64,000 bases of DNA, from the NCBI GenBank assembly GCA_004764695.1, contig SMSO01000006.1:1654859-1718858 (forward strand), read 5' to 3'. Both the position numbers and the translations under genes were made by a program. This document shows, in pieces, positions 26,549 through 38,376 of this stretch. The stretch's first letter is position 1; each line of letters starts with the position of its first letter. The notes under the pieces were generated by a model. The model was given only the letters and a program-made list of their open reading frames with translations. It did not search any database and was not told the origin of the DNA. Source of the DNA: Schizochytrium sp. TIO01. Its lineage: Eukaryota > Sar > Bigyra > Thraustochytrida > Thraustochytriidae.

Positions 26549-26989
26549 TTGCGTTTGTTTGCGTTTGTTTGTTTGTTTGTTTGTTTGTTTGTTTGTTTGT
26601 TTGTTTGTTTGTTTGTTTGTTTGTTTGTTTGTTTGTTTGTTTGTTTGTTTGTTTGTTTGTTTGTTTGTTTGTTTGTTTGTTTGTTTGTTTGTTTGTTTGT
26701 TTGTTTGTTTGTTTGTTTGTTTGTTTGTTTGTTTGTTTGTTTGTTTGTTTGTTTGTTTGTTTGTTTGTTTGTTTGTTTGTTTGTTTGTTTGTTTGTTTGT
26801 TTGTTTGTTTGTTTGTTTGTTTGTTTGTTTGTTTGTTTGTTTGTTTGTTTGTTTGTTTGTTTGTTTGTTTGTTTGTTTGTTTGTTTGTTTGTTTGTTTGT
26901 TTGTTTGTTTGTTTGTTTGTTTGTTTGTTTGTTTGTTTGTTTGTTTGTTTGTTTGTTTGTTTGTTTGTTTGTTTGTTTGTTTGTTTGTC
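26549..26989. repeat. (TTTG)n microsatellite, about 440 bp
   Basis: About 107 almost perfect TTTG tetramers, preceded by two GTTTGC variants. It is the longest pure tract in the window and produces ORFs of up to 251 codons on both strands that carry no coding information. Confidence 0.98.
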
Positions 26990-27574
26990 TGAGTCCTAGC
27001 ACTCGCAGCAAGCTGGCCAGAAACCAGGAGCAACAGCGGCTCCCTCGAGATTGTCAACGCCTCCTTCGCCGCCACAGCCAGGTCGCTGCGCAGGCCGCGC
27101 TCCACTGCTACACAGTGTCTGCGCAGCACTGACTCGCGCCAGAGCCACTTGAGTCCTTCAGAGCGGCGGGCATCGCCGTCGAAGCCACGAGCACACAGAC
27201 TGATCGACTGACAGACTGACTGACAGACAGGCAACGATGGATTGCTGAGCTCAACGATTTGATGGATCATTGCGCTGCATTGCAATCGTTGCAATCATTG
27301 CAATCATTGCATTGGAATCGATGGTGATGAACGACGGATATTGCTGAGAAGCTTGAAGCGTCGAGCTTCGATTGGACGTCGCCGTGGGTACGTACGTACA
27401 TTGATGGCACTCCTGAGCTCCTGAGCTCTTGAGCACATCTACGTCCATGAGCACTCCGCTCTGCTCTGCTCATTCATGCTACGATGGCAGGGGTCAAAAG
27501 ACGCAAAGATAGAAAGCAAAGAAAGCGAAGAAAGCGACGCTTTGAGTTTCGCGTGGAGTTTGGCGTGGCTGCGC

Positions 27575-27671
<97 letters not shown>
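27575..27671. repeat. (GATT)n microsatellite, about 97 bp
   Basis: Twenty-four perfect tetramers. Confidence 0.97.
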
Positions 27672-28555
27672 TTGAGTCGCTCGTTCACTACGGCTTTCAA
27701 GCGCCTCCGTCGTTGGCGCTCTTAGGGACCACGAGGAGGGAGATGGATGGATGGACTCTGCGTATGACTGATACACAGGGGTGGTCGCGGGGTTGGTAAA
27801 CCGCCCAAACGGCCATGAATACGAGGGAACCGGGAGCGTCAACTTTTCCACCGAAACCTCCCCTTTTCCCTGGTTTTCTCGCATTGTGGTCGTGGTTGTT
27901 GCTGCTTTTGTTGTTGTGTTATTTATCATTGGTTTGTTTTCATACTTGAGTTGCCTGCTTTAGTTTTGATTTTAGTTTTAGTTTGATTTTTTTTTAACTA
28001 AATATAATAATAAAATAAAATGAATTGAATTGAGTTGAATTTTAATGAATTGAATAAATTGAGTGAGCGAGTGGAGAATAGGTAGAAAATTAACTTCTTT
28101 AGGTAAAAGTCTGTTGCTCATAACGAGCGACTGTTGGTCCAAGCTACTATCCTTCTTCTTCTTCTTCTTTGGCTTATCTGTTCCCTAGCGAGAGTGCGTG
28201 CCTCCTGGCCAAAGCTTTTCAGCTTCGCTGTGTACTTCCCTGCTAATGGCCTCTCCTAGGACTCTCGGAATTCAAGTTTACACGGTGATCTGCAGGAAAG
28301 AGAGATTGAGCGAGTCTAATCGCCGATACACACATGACCCCGCCCGTCTCCTCTCCGTTCTCCAGAAAGACAGGCTCGCTCAGGCAGGCAGGCCCTTCTC
28401 GCCCTCCCTTATTAGGCGTCTCGGCCAGCGATCGCGGTCGAACCTGATTCGATGACCGGAGATGATGAGGGTTTCTTCGACTGATTCTCTTCTTCTGCCG
28501 GTTTGGCCGATCGTTTGGAGTTCAACTGTAGAGTAGAAAGAATCGATCGCGCTTT

Positions 28556-28641
28556 TCTTTCGTTCTTTCGTTCTTTCGTTCTTTCGTTCTTTCGTTCTTT
28601 GAAGCAGGCGAAGGCAGGGAAAAACCTCGCCTCGACGGAGC

Positions 28642-28688
<47 letters not shown>

Positions 28689-28690
28689 CG
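28556..28690. repeat. (CTTTCGTT)n and (CTTG)n arrays
   Basis: Five copies of TTCTTTCG-type octamers, a 40-bp unique spacer, then twelve CTTG tetramers. Confidence 0.9.
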
Positions 28691-31600
28691 CTTGCCCGAT
28701 CCAGCAACCTAGCAAACCTGTGAGACTGTGAAGAGCGCAGTAATCTGAGCTCGTGGGTCTCCGAGGCCATGCGCTTTCGGCCGGCAACGAAGCCGCGTCT
28801 GCGCAGAGCAGAGTCGAGCGAGAGAAAGCAGCGCGAGAACGCATTGGCTGCCGGCACAAGGGGAAGAAGGGGGTGAAAAACTTGAGAGGCATGATCTCCT
28901 AGTAGGCTTTCAGCTGCGGGGCTGTCCGCGACGCCGCCCCTCGGAGCGCGTCAAAATGGGTGTGGAGGAGAATCACGCACAGCGTCAACTGTGGGGCCCA
29001 CTGTGAAGCTGCGAGACAAATCCTACCGACGCCAGCCGATGCCGCGCAACGACGGAGAAACCCGCCTCTTCTCTTTTTATTTATTTTAAAGTTTACATTT
29101 TTATTTAAAAAAAAAATCCAAAAAAATCAGAGGTTTCCTCCCTCTGCCGAGGCCTGCGCTCGCTCTGGCACAGATTACGGCGTATGCGGAGGGGAAGGCA
29201 CCGCTTAGAGCTGCTGGAGGGAACAGGTATATGGCTGCTTTAGACGGCCTGCCATGGACAGAGAGCGAGCAATGGCGATGGTTATGTATTCATTTATCTT
29301 GTATGCTTATTTTTATTTAACCTTGAAAGAAAATAGTATTTGGAGTTTCAGTGTTAGAACCTTTTCAATTGGGTAAATGTACATAATTATTTATTTATGG
29401 TGTTTTAAAATTATTTTGATTCTATATATGTCAGCGTTTTCTTCTTCCTTTCTGTAATATGTTTAAAAGAGATTTTGTTTTTAGTTCCCAACAATGTTTC
29501 TCTCAAATGAAAAAATAATGTGGAAAGAAAAACACTTTCTTTCAAGAAAAAGAAAAAGAAGAAGAACATGAAGAAGAAGTCAAATGGCGAAATAATAAAA
29601 ATGGAACAAAGTCCCTGAGTCTCAGAGAAAAGGAAGTGCTTGACCTACGACTTGACATGACAGCATCCAAAGAAACCTGCGTACATTGGGTTCAATAAAT
29701 TGCTCTTATACAGCAGATACTATCTCTATTAGTACTACTACTTCTACTACTAAGGCCGACTCAGGCAGACTCAGCAGAAGAGAACCAACTCAACTCAAAG
29801 AGCTCTTGACTCGCCTGCTGCTGTTGATTATACAGACACAGCTCAGCCTCGAGCCTGTTCTTGCAGCCAGGCCAACGCAGGTGGACCAGAGAGAGTACCT
29901 TAGCTCAAGTTCACGACTCATATTCGATTGAGGTGGATTGTGATGCATTTGGATTTACTGTTGCTTCTTCAATTTGTGCTTGGAATTCGGTACACACCTG
30001 CTGCTCTCCATATAGCAAGAGCAGCTACTAATCGAGAACGGCGCCTTTGAGACAGAGCTTCCTCGCGTATAAGCGATGGTCCCGGTGCCACTCGGCCGTT
30101 GCGACGGCAGCAGCGGCGGCTTCCTTCGAGAGGGCGCCCGTGCCCCAAGGTTTCCTGCTTCATATCCACGGCCATCGCGGCCTTCCTCTTGAAAGATACA
30201 AGTCCAATCTGAAGCATCGCGATCGCGCCTCTTTGCTTATCCGTGAAAAAGTATATATATGACGATGATACGTATACAATTTTCATTTTGCATTTTGCAC
30301 ATATGTACGTACTTACTTCTAATTACTATATACAGTATAGGAAACGAAAGAATAGAAAGGCTTCAATTGTTCTGATTGATTGCCTTAATTGGGTTTCTCC
30401 CTTTGCGTTCTTGGGATTGCGAGTCTGCGCCTTCAGGGCTTCGTTTGCTCGGGAACGCAGCGAGGAGCGGAAAAGCGCGGCGGCTTCTGAGCACACGGAG
30501 GTTTGCAAGGCCTCAGGCGAGGGGAGGCCAGGTTCACGTGCAACACGCACGAGTTCACGCGGAGGGCTGAGAGTCAAAGAGCGCGGGGAGCGAAGAAGCA
30601 GGGAAGAGGAAGGAGGGGAGGATCTCTCGAAGAACGGCGGCGGAACAGGAGCGCACGAGAAAGAAAGAAAGAAAGAAAGAGAGAAAGAAAGAGAACACCC
30701 CAAAAAGAACTGCAACAGCACAATATGGCTCCTCCTCCTTCTTCTTGTTCTTCTTCGTCTTCTCTCTCTCTTTCTTTCGAGTTATGAAATAGGCGAATCT
30801 GAAGAAAGAGCTCAATAGCAACAGCGGCAGTGGCAGCAGCAGCGGCAGCAGCAGATACGGGTGATTCCGCCGCCACTGTGTAAGGCTGCTTTAGGAGAAG
30901 AAAGAAGAGCGAAAGGAAGGAAGGAGAAACCAGCTAAGGAAATTAATTTCCACTGTGGAAGGAAGGAAGTCTTCTGACTGATCAGATGTCTTTGTAATTA
31001 TTTAAATTAAAATACTTAATTAAAAGAAAAAAGGTTATAATTATAATTATATCAAAGAATGGAAAATGAAAGAAGGGTAGAGAAAACTTTTTGAGTGAGT
31101 GATTTGGCAAAGGGAGCGAGGGCAAGTGCAAAGGCTCAAGCCGGGGCTGTCAGGCCGACGGACGTGCAAGCAACAACGCTGTGTGGTCCTGTGTAGAGCA
31201 GCTTTGAACGCTTCGACAGCCGCCCTCTGTCCGTGCTCGTGGCCGTGTCATGGTATTATTTCACCTGTTTGGCTGTTTTATCTTGGCGGCCTTTACAGTG
31301 GACTTGCTTTCGAGTGGTGCTCCTTTTCAGTTAGTTAGTTAGTTAGTTTGTTTGTTTGTTTGTTTGTTTGTTGGTCTTTAACTTTTTTTTCTTTTTTTAA
31401 ATGAAATAGGTTATTTCTTTCTGTTTTCGTCATTTCGTAGAATGAAAAGAGCAAAGAGAAAGAATAAAAGAAGGAGATGGATGGTACCAAGCAACCAAGC
31501 AAAAGCAAACAGAACGAGAAAGTTCTCGTCGGATGGGGCGTGGGATAATCCGATTCTTTGCAGTTCAAGGCTCCGCAGGAAAGGGCTGGGGGCACAAGCG

Positions 31601-31986
31601 CATCGTTGCTGCGTACAGGGCTGCTCTTCGCTTAGTAGCAGACAGCCCCTTCAAGCAAGTTGAGTCCAGCTTGGCCCTTAGCTTCTTTCTGCCGCGGCAT
31701 TCCTTTTTTCCCTTCCCCCCTTTTTTTCAAACTTTTCCTCGAAATACTTTTTTATTAATCAAGTTCAATATTGTCCTTCTTCTTCTTCTTCTTTGGGTAA
31801 AATTGGCATTTCAGACTTTTCACTTACTTACCTCTTAAGTGTTCACGATTTCTTTCATGCCCTTGCTCTTTCTTTCGCGAGTGGAAAGAACACGGCATTG
31901 AATATCTCTCCCCACTGTTCAAAGTCGTTTACATTTTATGAAAATAAAGATGAATAAAGGCAAGGCTGTGAAAAAGAGAAGCAACC

Positions 31987-32023
31987 ACTCACTCACTCAC
32001 TCACTCACTCACTCACTCACTCA
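31987..32023. repeat. (CACT)n microsatellite
   Basis: Nine tandem CACT units. A second, imperfect CACT/GCACT array is at 48486-48520. Confidence 0.9.
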
Positions 32024-32500
32024 TAGAGTCGATAGCTCGCACTCACTCCCTCTCTCACTTGCCCACGTTTTGCTTCCTAGTTTCATCCTTTCTCTTACTC
32101 GCTCGCTCACCGCCCTCCCACCAACTTACTCGAAGGCAATCTTATCTTTTCAGTGTCTGTCCTTCTTTCGAATAATTCTCTTCCAAAGCGCCAAACTTTG
32201 GACGAATCGCCACAATTCAAAAAGCTTTTTTTTTTTTGCTTTTTTTTAAAAATCAAAATTGATAATTGTTTTTCGTTTTAAAACTACGGTACTTCACAAA
32301 TAGTATTTCCCTATTTATTGATTGATTTTAATAAATTTATATGAACCTCAAAACAAACAGACAGGCACATCTACAAAACAGAAATAAAAGAAGAGTGAAT
32401 TAAATAACAAGTGTAATAATTAAATAATAATAATAAATAATAATAATAAAGCACTAAATAAACAGAAAGAAAAGAAGAAAAAAAGAAGAAAGGAAGAAAG

Positions 32501-34561
32501 GAAGGAAGGAAATAAATTGTATAAATTAAACAAACAAAGAAGCGAATCATATCAATATTATCAAAGGCAAGAACATCAACAAATCGATATTATTCTTCCT
32601 GCGCCGTCCAGCAAACCCCAAAGCCCTCGCACCATCACCGCCAGCCCAGCATCACAGGCGCCCGGCAGACCAGCCGAAGACGCGAACATCAGCAGCGCGA
32701 GCAGCAGCACGAGCAGCAGCGCCAGAAGCTTCTGCTGCCTCTTCGCTCCCGCGCGTCGCCGCAACCGTGCGTAGACAGTGAGTGGTGTGGTCGATTCGAT
32801 CACTCCCGAAGAGCTCGATCCCAAGCGGCTTGTACAAGCCAGGATAAAACGACAGCGAGCAGCCGCCGCAGTGCAGGATAGCGCGGCGAGCGAGCGAGTG
32901 AGCAGCAAGAGGATTTAGTCGAACTCGAGGAGGCCGCGTTGACGCCGAGGAGACGCAAGGCCCGAGCAGCAGCATTCGCTCTGCAGCACAGTCGGCGAGA
33001 CGGATTTTCTTTCAAGAACAACTCAAAAGTGCTATAGCTCCGCGTAGGATCCTTCTAGTCCACCTTTGAATTCTTCGAGAGATTCGTGTTCAACGTTGAC
33101 TTCTTGTTCTTCTTCTTCTTCTTTACAAACATCCATACGTGCGAAGGTACATACACAGCCAAAGCAAGCAAGATCGTCGTCAACCAGCAGGTTGCAAGTG
33201 GTCACAGCTAGAGAACTCCAAGTTGGTTTGGGGGTCCCGAAGGTCAATTCTTGTTTTTTCAAGCGAGATTCCTGTCTCTCTCTCTCTCTCTGCTTCTTTC
33301 CAACTTCTGCGTTTAGTTGTTTGTGCTTTCTTTTTCTTTTCTTTTTTGTTTGAAAAGAATAGAAGAGAAGAGAAAGAAAGAAAAAAAAGTAAGTCTAGTC
33401 TAGTCTAGTCTATAGTCTATAGACTTTCAGATCTATAGTAGTTCTAGCAGAGAAGGTTGGTGCGTTCATTCTTTTCTCTTTCCCTTCTTTCTTCTTTCTT
33501 TCCTTTCCACTGAGGTCTTATTATTATTCGCCTGTTTTCGGTTTGCTGGTAACTTTGGGGAAAAGCCGCAGCAAAACTTGAAGGTATTAAGTGAAGTGAA
33601 TTGGCACAGAACAGTCTCTCGTCATTGCAACGAATCAACGCTGCACTGGTGGAAGAGAGAGACTATTGACACAGACGTCTCGCTCGCCCGACCAATCTAG
33701 AAGCTGCACAGCAAGAAGCGTTGTTGTGGAGGACTAGCATTTATTTTATCAATCAGCAACTGCGAGCGAGCGAGCAGCAGCAATCGAGGAGAAGTAAATC
33801 AATAAATAAACAAACAAACAGCGAGAGAAAGGTAACGTCTTTCACGGAGCACGAAGCAACAGCACACAGAGGAGCCTTCAGTGAAGAGGCGAGTCAAGAA
33901 ACGTGCTTTTGATTTAGCAAGCCTCAGTGACACATTGAAGAGTGTTCACCGGAAACAACGCAGTATCAAAAGAAAGAATATATAAGCGTTACGCCAGGCT
34001 GCTGTAGACCTGAGAGAGTGCGTGAGTTGCCAAGGACGTACACGTCGAGCTCGCTCACATCAGGCTACACAGCGGAAGAAGAGAGCAGTCGCAAAAGTAT
34101 TCGTATAACACACTTTGCCTTGCTTGCACTTTTGAGTCAACGTTACTTCCAGTAATACCTGTTACCAATACCGTAGGTGTACCGAAGCAACGAGGACGAA
34201 TTGAGTAAAGAGAAAAAAACAAAAAGGAGGCACGATTTTAACAACACAGCGGTGTTGAGACAAAAAAAACAAATCTGAGAGAGACAGAAAGGAGAATAAA
34301 AGCAAACGAGACATTGGGGGGACATTTTACCTCCTGGTTAGTAACAAACACCGCAAGTGGGTGGAGCAAATCTGAAATTGAGGCATTCCTGAGGCACCCG
34401 CTGCTAGTAGTAGTGCGCGAACGTATTGTTGTACTAACTAGTGTATCAAGTTCCAACACCTGACATAAACGACTTGTAAGGCACGGAGCAAAACCGAAAG
34501 GAAACAAAACTCTTGTCGATAACAAGCAATCGCATTTACGCAGCGCATATATAAAATCACA
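32501..34561. other. 5' flank and probable leader of AP2 gene 2
   Basis: Unique, moderately GC-rich sequence with (AGC)n-like triplets at 32690-32720 and a TCTAG pentamer array at 33393-33420. It has no long frame and probably includes the promoter and 5' UTR of the AP2 gene starting at 34562. Confidence 0.4.
33979..33986 (+). promoter_or_regulatory. TATA-like box upstream of AP2 gene 2
   Basis: TATATAAG, 583 bases before the ATG. A second TATATAAAA at 34548-34556 is only 5 bases from the ATG, too close for a TATA box serving that start codon. Confidence 0.25.
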
Positions 34562-36096
34562 ATGCGCTCGCAAGTATCACCCGGTTTTCTTGAGTCCCTT
34601 TCAGGTCTGGTCAACAAGACAAACAGTCCACAGCAACAACAGCAGCAGCAATCAAGCTCAAATGTCACGAATTTGCCAAACTTGGCTCAGTTTGTCAGTT
34701 CCGCACCAAATCAGGCCAACAAATCGCAAGGGTTAGAGTGGAACTCCTCTGCGAACAACTCCCCTTCTCAACAGCAGCAGCAACAACAACAACAACAAAA
34801 CGTCAACAACAACAACAGCAACAGCAATGTGAATAGCATTATGATGCAGCAACATCAGCCATTCTTTATGCCATTTCCTCACATGCAGAATAACAACCAA
34901 CAACAACCCATCATGTTCATGCCGCAGCACATGAGCAACAACAACAACAACCACGGAAACCAGATGATGTATATGAACATGCACCAGATGCCTTACATGA
35001 TGCATCCACAGCAATTCGCTAACTTTCAACAACAACAACAACACAACCCCATGCAGAACAACATGGTGGCAATGAATAATAATAATAACAACAACAACAA
35101 CAACAACAAACTACAACAACCACCCTCACAGAAAAGCTTGAGCAGCTCGCCAAGGTGGCCAAGCGTAACGCATTACGCAACAGCAACTCTTCTGGTAGCA
35201 GCCCTAGCAGCTCCAACTCCTCGAGCAGCAGCAATAACAAGAAAACCAACCAATCACCTACCACTGCTAAACGCTCACGTTATGAATCAGTCTCAGATGA
35301 CAACGAGGACGAGGACCAAGACGAGGACCAGGACCAGGACCAAGACGCCACTTTGTCCAGTGGCAGCACAACCAGCAACAAGAGGATGCGCAACTCCGTG
35401 GATGACACTAAGACAGACAGTGGACGTAACTCTGAAGACTCGGCCTCCTCTAGCGACTGCACAGAGAGCAACAGTAGCATTATTGACTCTTCATCTCGCC
35501 CAAACTACAGCCCTGAAGAAGCAGCCAAAAGAGCTTCTGAAGCAGCCGCCAAAGCCCAGCTACAGGTCCGCCATCTTCAGCAGCGTAAACGCCGTCGCCG
35601 TGCACGCCGCAACCGTGCACCTGACTGCCCCCATAGCGATTACCGTGGTGTCTCCTGGCATCGTCGCGATCGTAAATGGCTTGCGCGTACTTGGATTAAT
35701 GGCCGCATCGAACACCTTGGCTGCTTCCGCACAGAGGAAATGGCTGCCCTCGCCGTTGATCTTCGCACAATCGAACATTTCGGTCCCGATACAAAAAAAG
35801 AGCTTAACTTTTCGGAACCAGAAGAACGCGAACGTCTGCGCCGCGAATTTGACTCTTCCGGCGAATTTAAGATTAAAACAGCACGTGAGCTTAATGGTCC
35901 TGGCAATTATGCAGCCAGCAAAATGCCTGCGGGTATGCGCTTCACAACTGTCTTCATCCCTGGTTTCGGCCCTGTAGCTGCCGCCGCGCCCGCACAACCA
36001 GGCGCCCCCTTTGGGTACAATTATGACTTTGCGCCCGTTTTTGCCACACACATGCCGCAAGGCTTTCCTGCAAATTTACCACCACAACAAATGTAA
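34562..36096 (+). CDS. AP2-domain protein 2, Q/N-rich, with one reading-frame change
   Basis: Translation starts at ATG 34562 (MRSQVSPGFLESLSGLV). It runs through Gln-runs, a Met/Gln/Asn-rich stretch and an Asn-run coded by AAT/AAC at 35071-35107. From about 35089 the plausible coding frame is the one starting one base earlier: LTEKLEQLAKVAKRNALRN, a Ser/Asn-rich linker, an Asp/Glu/Gln run (35296-35350), the basic cluster RKRRRRARRNR and a complete AP2 domain. The AP2 domain spans genome 35638-35815, from DYRGVSWHRRD through HLGCF and AALAVDL to LNF. A Pro/Ala/Phe-rich tail ends at TAA 36094. The total, 1535 nt, is two bases over a multiple of three. The new frame has TAA codons up to 35088 and no early ATG, so the two parts must be joined by an indel artefact, a small intron or frameshifting. 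The original frame happens to stay open to 35977. Predicted nuclear DNA-binding regulator. Confidence 0.85.
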
Positions 36097-36626
36097 AATG
36101 ACTGTCGTACATTTAAACTACTCTTACTTTTCTTAAATACCTTTCTTTGCTGATTTACTCTCCACTTCTTCATTTCGTAATCCTTCTCTGACTTCCAGTC
36201 GAACATACTATTTACATTGATTTGCATGCCCTTGATGCAATTTAATACACAGCCGCCGCATATACAAGACTTGAGAGAATAATAATTCTATCAGACCATC
36301 CTCAAATCAGATTTTCGAAAAAATGTAAGCGTAAAGACTTTTTCTGGTACATACTTCTTCTCGCCCTTCATCAACACATCATAAAATACTCTCTAGGGCG
36401 CGAGGAGTCAAAGGAACCATGTGCTTTGTATGTTTATGCCAGTCCATTTATCTTTGTCCAACAAGCTCTTGATCGTTTTTATTTTTTTATTTGCAAAACG
36501 TGTAATATTTATTCTTCTTGCAATCTTAGACGATAGCTTACTATGAATGAGTGACCTTTTAGCTGTCCTTCAATGTGCACTTGAATGAATCACCAAGAAC
36601 CGGATCATCTTTCACATGGCACTGAA

Positions 36627-37039
36627 AGAAGATTCTGGTCAGCTTTGAGGTTGACTGTAAAGATGAAGGCAAGGGTCTTGATGAAGGCTTTAAAAAGGCT
36701 GATTTGAGATTTAGCGAACTGCTGTCCTGGAGAATGAACTCCAGGACAGATGGACTCGTGTAGTAATTAAGAAGGCTAAGATATTCTTGCAGGTGTTGGA
36801 GATAATCGATGGGGTTAGGGGAATTCGACAGCTTCAACCATCGATTCAAGTTACACCATACTTGGATGTAGGTTATGTGTAGTCACACTTTTGCTTCTTG
36901 ACTCTGGCAGCCACATGAATCTGGCTGCCTACTCTCTTGCTCTATTGTAAGCCCTGTGTCTACTAGGGTTTCACAAATGGACGCCAAGAACTTGAGCAAT
37001 GTCTTGTCCACTAGTTCTATCGATTCGAGATCTCAGCAC
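36627..37039 (+). repeat. Dispersed repeat family R1, copy A
   Basis: About 413 bp, nearly identical to copy B at 39971-40365. It begins near GATTCTGGTCAGCTT and ends at GAGATCTCAGCAC. Relative to B it carries an extra 17 bp that duplicates TGGC(A/T)GCC. Its minus strand encodes the same peptide as B (MNRWLKL..NPIDYLQHLQEY). Confidence 0.9.
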
Positions 37040-37973
37040 ATGGTTCTTGTTTTCAGTGATCCTATAATTAATTTACATTCGGAACAGAAAAGGGACTTAA
37101 GATAGCAGGGGGGTGAAACCTCCATGTGAACACAAACGTACTTGCACATTTTACAAATACTAAATTGATGTCTGTAGAGACCAACAAAATGTGCTTGCGA
37201 CGTGCTCAAATAGATTGCAACTGGACGAACTCAAACCTGACGGCTAGAATAGATATGGTAGTCTAACTTCTTGGAAGACTTTTGCAGGAAGACACGATTC
37301 ACATATAATATCGAGATCATCTGACTCAAGAATAGTAATTTTATGACAAGAAGACCATCTAGCTGCAAGCCCAAACTATTTGCTTCCATTCGCCCCTCTT
37401 TGCTCGTACGTAAGGCTTTGACAGCGTTTCCCTCTGTAAGCCCCATGCTTTTTGAGCCTTAATCAACAGTCAGCAGTGATATATAGTATATCTTCTTCTC
37501 CTTTTTAATAAAGATCTCAAAACTGAAGTAAGAGTCTATGCTTAACAACGGATCGCGTAAAATTCTTCAGAATCTAAAGATTTTGCTTAATATAAATAGT
37601 ATACTAAGGAATTCCACAGTAGTGAATTGTAGTGATAACAAAGATTGACTGATTGTTTTGCCTTCTCGCAATATAAATTTTGCTTCCGCGATGGAGTTGA
37701 CTGCTAGTACTTAATTTTTAATAGAGGTTGGATGATTCGTATAGCTTGTTTTAATGCATTATTCACGTTATCGGTTCATAACTTATTTAAGTTCAACTTG
37801 TGCGCATGCAGCACCCTCGTACAGAAAAATATTTGATAGCGGCAGAATCTACGTCTTGTTCTGACCTTCAAAAATGTACAGATAAATAAATCAGGCCTTC
37901 AATTGATAAGTCTATTTTCCATTGCTCCCACTCATTCATCTATGGTACAACACATTTTATCGACTGTATAATT

Positions 37974-38376
37974 GCTGAGATCTCCAATCGAAGGAACTAG
38001 TGGACAAGACATTGCCAGAGTTCTTGGTGTCCCTTTGTAAAACCCATTGGAAATAAGGTTTACATTAGAACAAGAATAAGCAGCCAGACTTATGTGGCTG
38101 CTGAAGCCAAGAACTAGAAGTGTGAATACACATCACCGACACCCAAGCTTGGTTTAGCTTGGATCGATGGTTGGAGAAGGTTGGATAACCTAACCCCATC
38201 GATTATCTCTAACCACATTCAAGAATGTCTTAATCTCCCTAAATTACTACATGAATCCATCTGTCCTGGAATTCATTCCCCAGGACAGCAGTTCGCTAAC
38301 ACTTAAATCAACCTTCTTATAACCTTCATCAAGCTTCTTGCCTTCATCTTTACAGTCAACCTCACGCTAATCAGTT
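37974..38376 (-). repeat. Dispersed repeat family R1, copy C (inverted, degraded)
   Basis: The minus strand aligns with copies A and B from GAGATCTC(A)GC at 37974 to the GGTTGACTGTAAAGATGAAGG segment near 38355. Substitutions and small indels put several stops in the shared peptide, so this copy is older. Confidence 0.85.

Larger units (their letters stand above)
25801..32500. other. Gene-less stretch with the largest microsatellites
   Basis: Holds the giant TTTG tract, the 27.6-kb GATT tract, (CTTTCGTT)n and (CTTG)n at 28.6 kb, (GTTA)/(GTTT) at 31.3 kb and (CACT)n at 31.99 kb. No convincing reading frame was seen on either strand. Confidence 0.45.

Noticed and set aside
26295-27294. ORFs of up to 251 codons made of CLFV or TNKQ repeats
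   Set aside because: A pure 4-bp repeat lacking stop codons is open in every frame on both strands. The same applies at 9.7-10.16 kb.
27474-27929. 151-codon minus-strand ORF with INQS repeats
   Set aside because: The core is (GATT)n; the flanking parts show no conserved-looking sequence. The same applies to 6590-6898 and 19835-20122.
34733-35264. Leu/Val-rich minus-strand ORFs
   Set aside because: Antisense reading of the Gln/Asn codons in AP2 gene 2.
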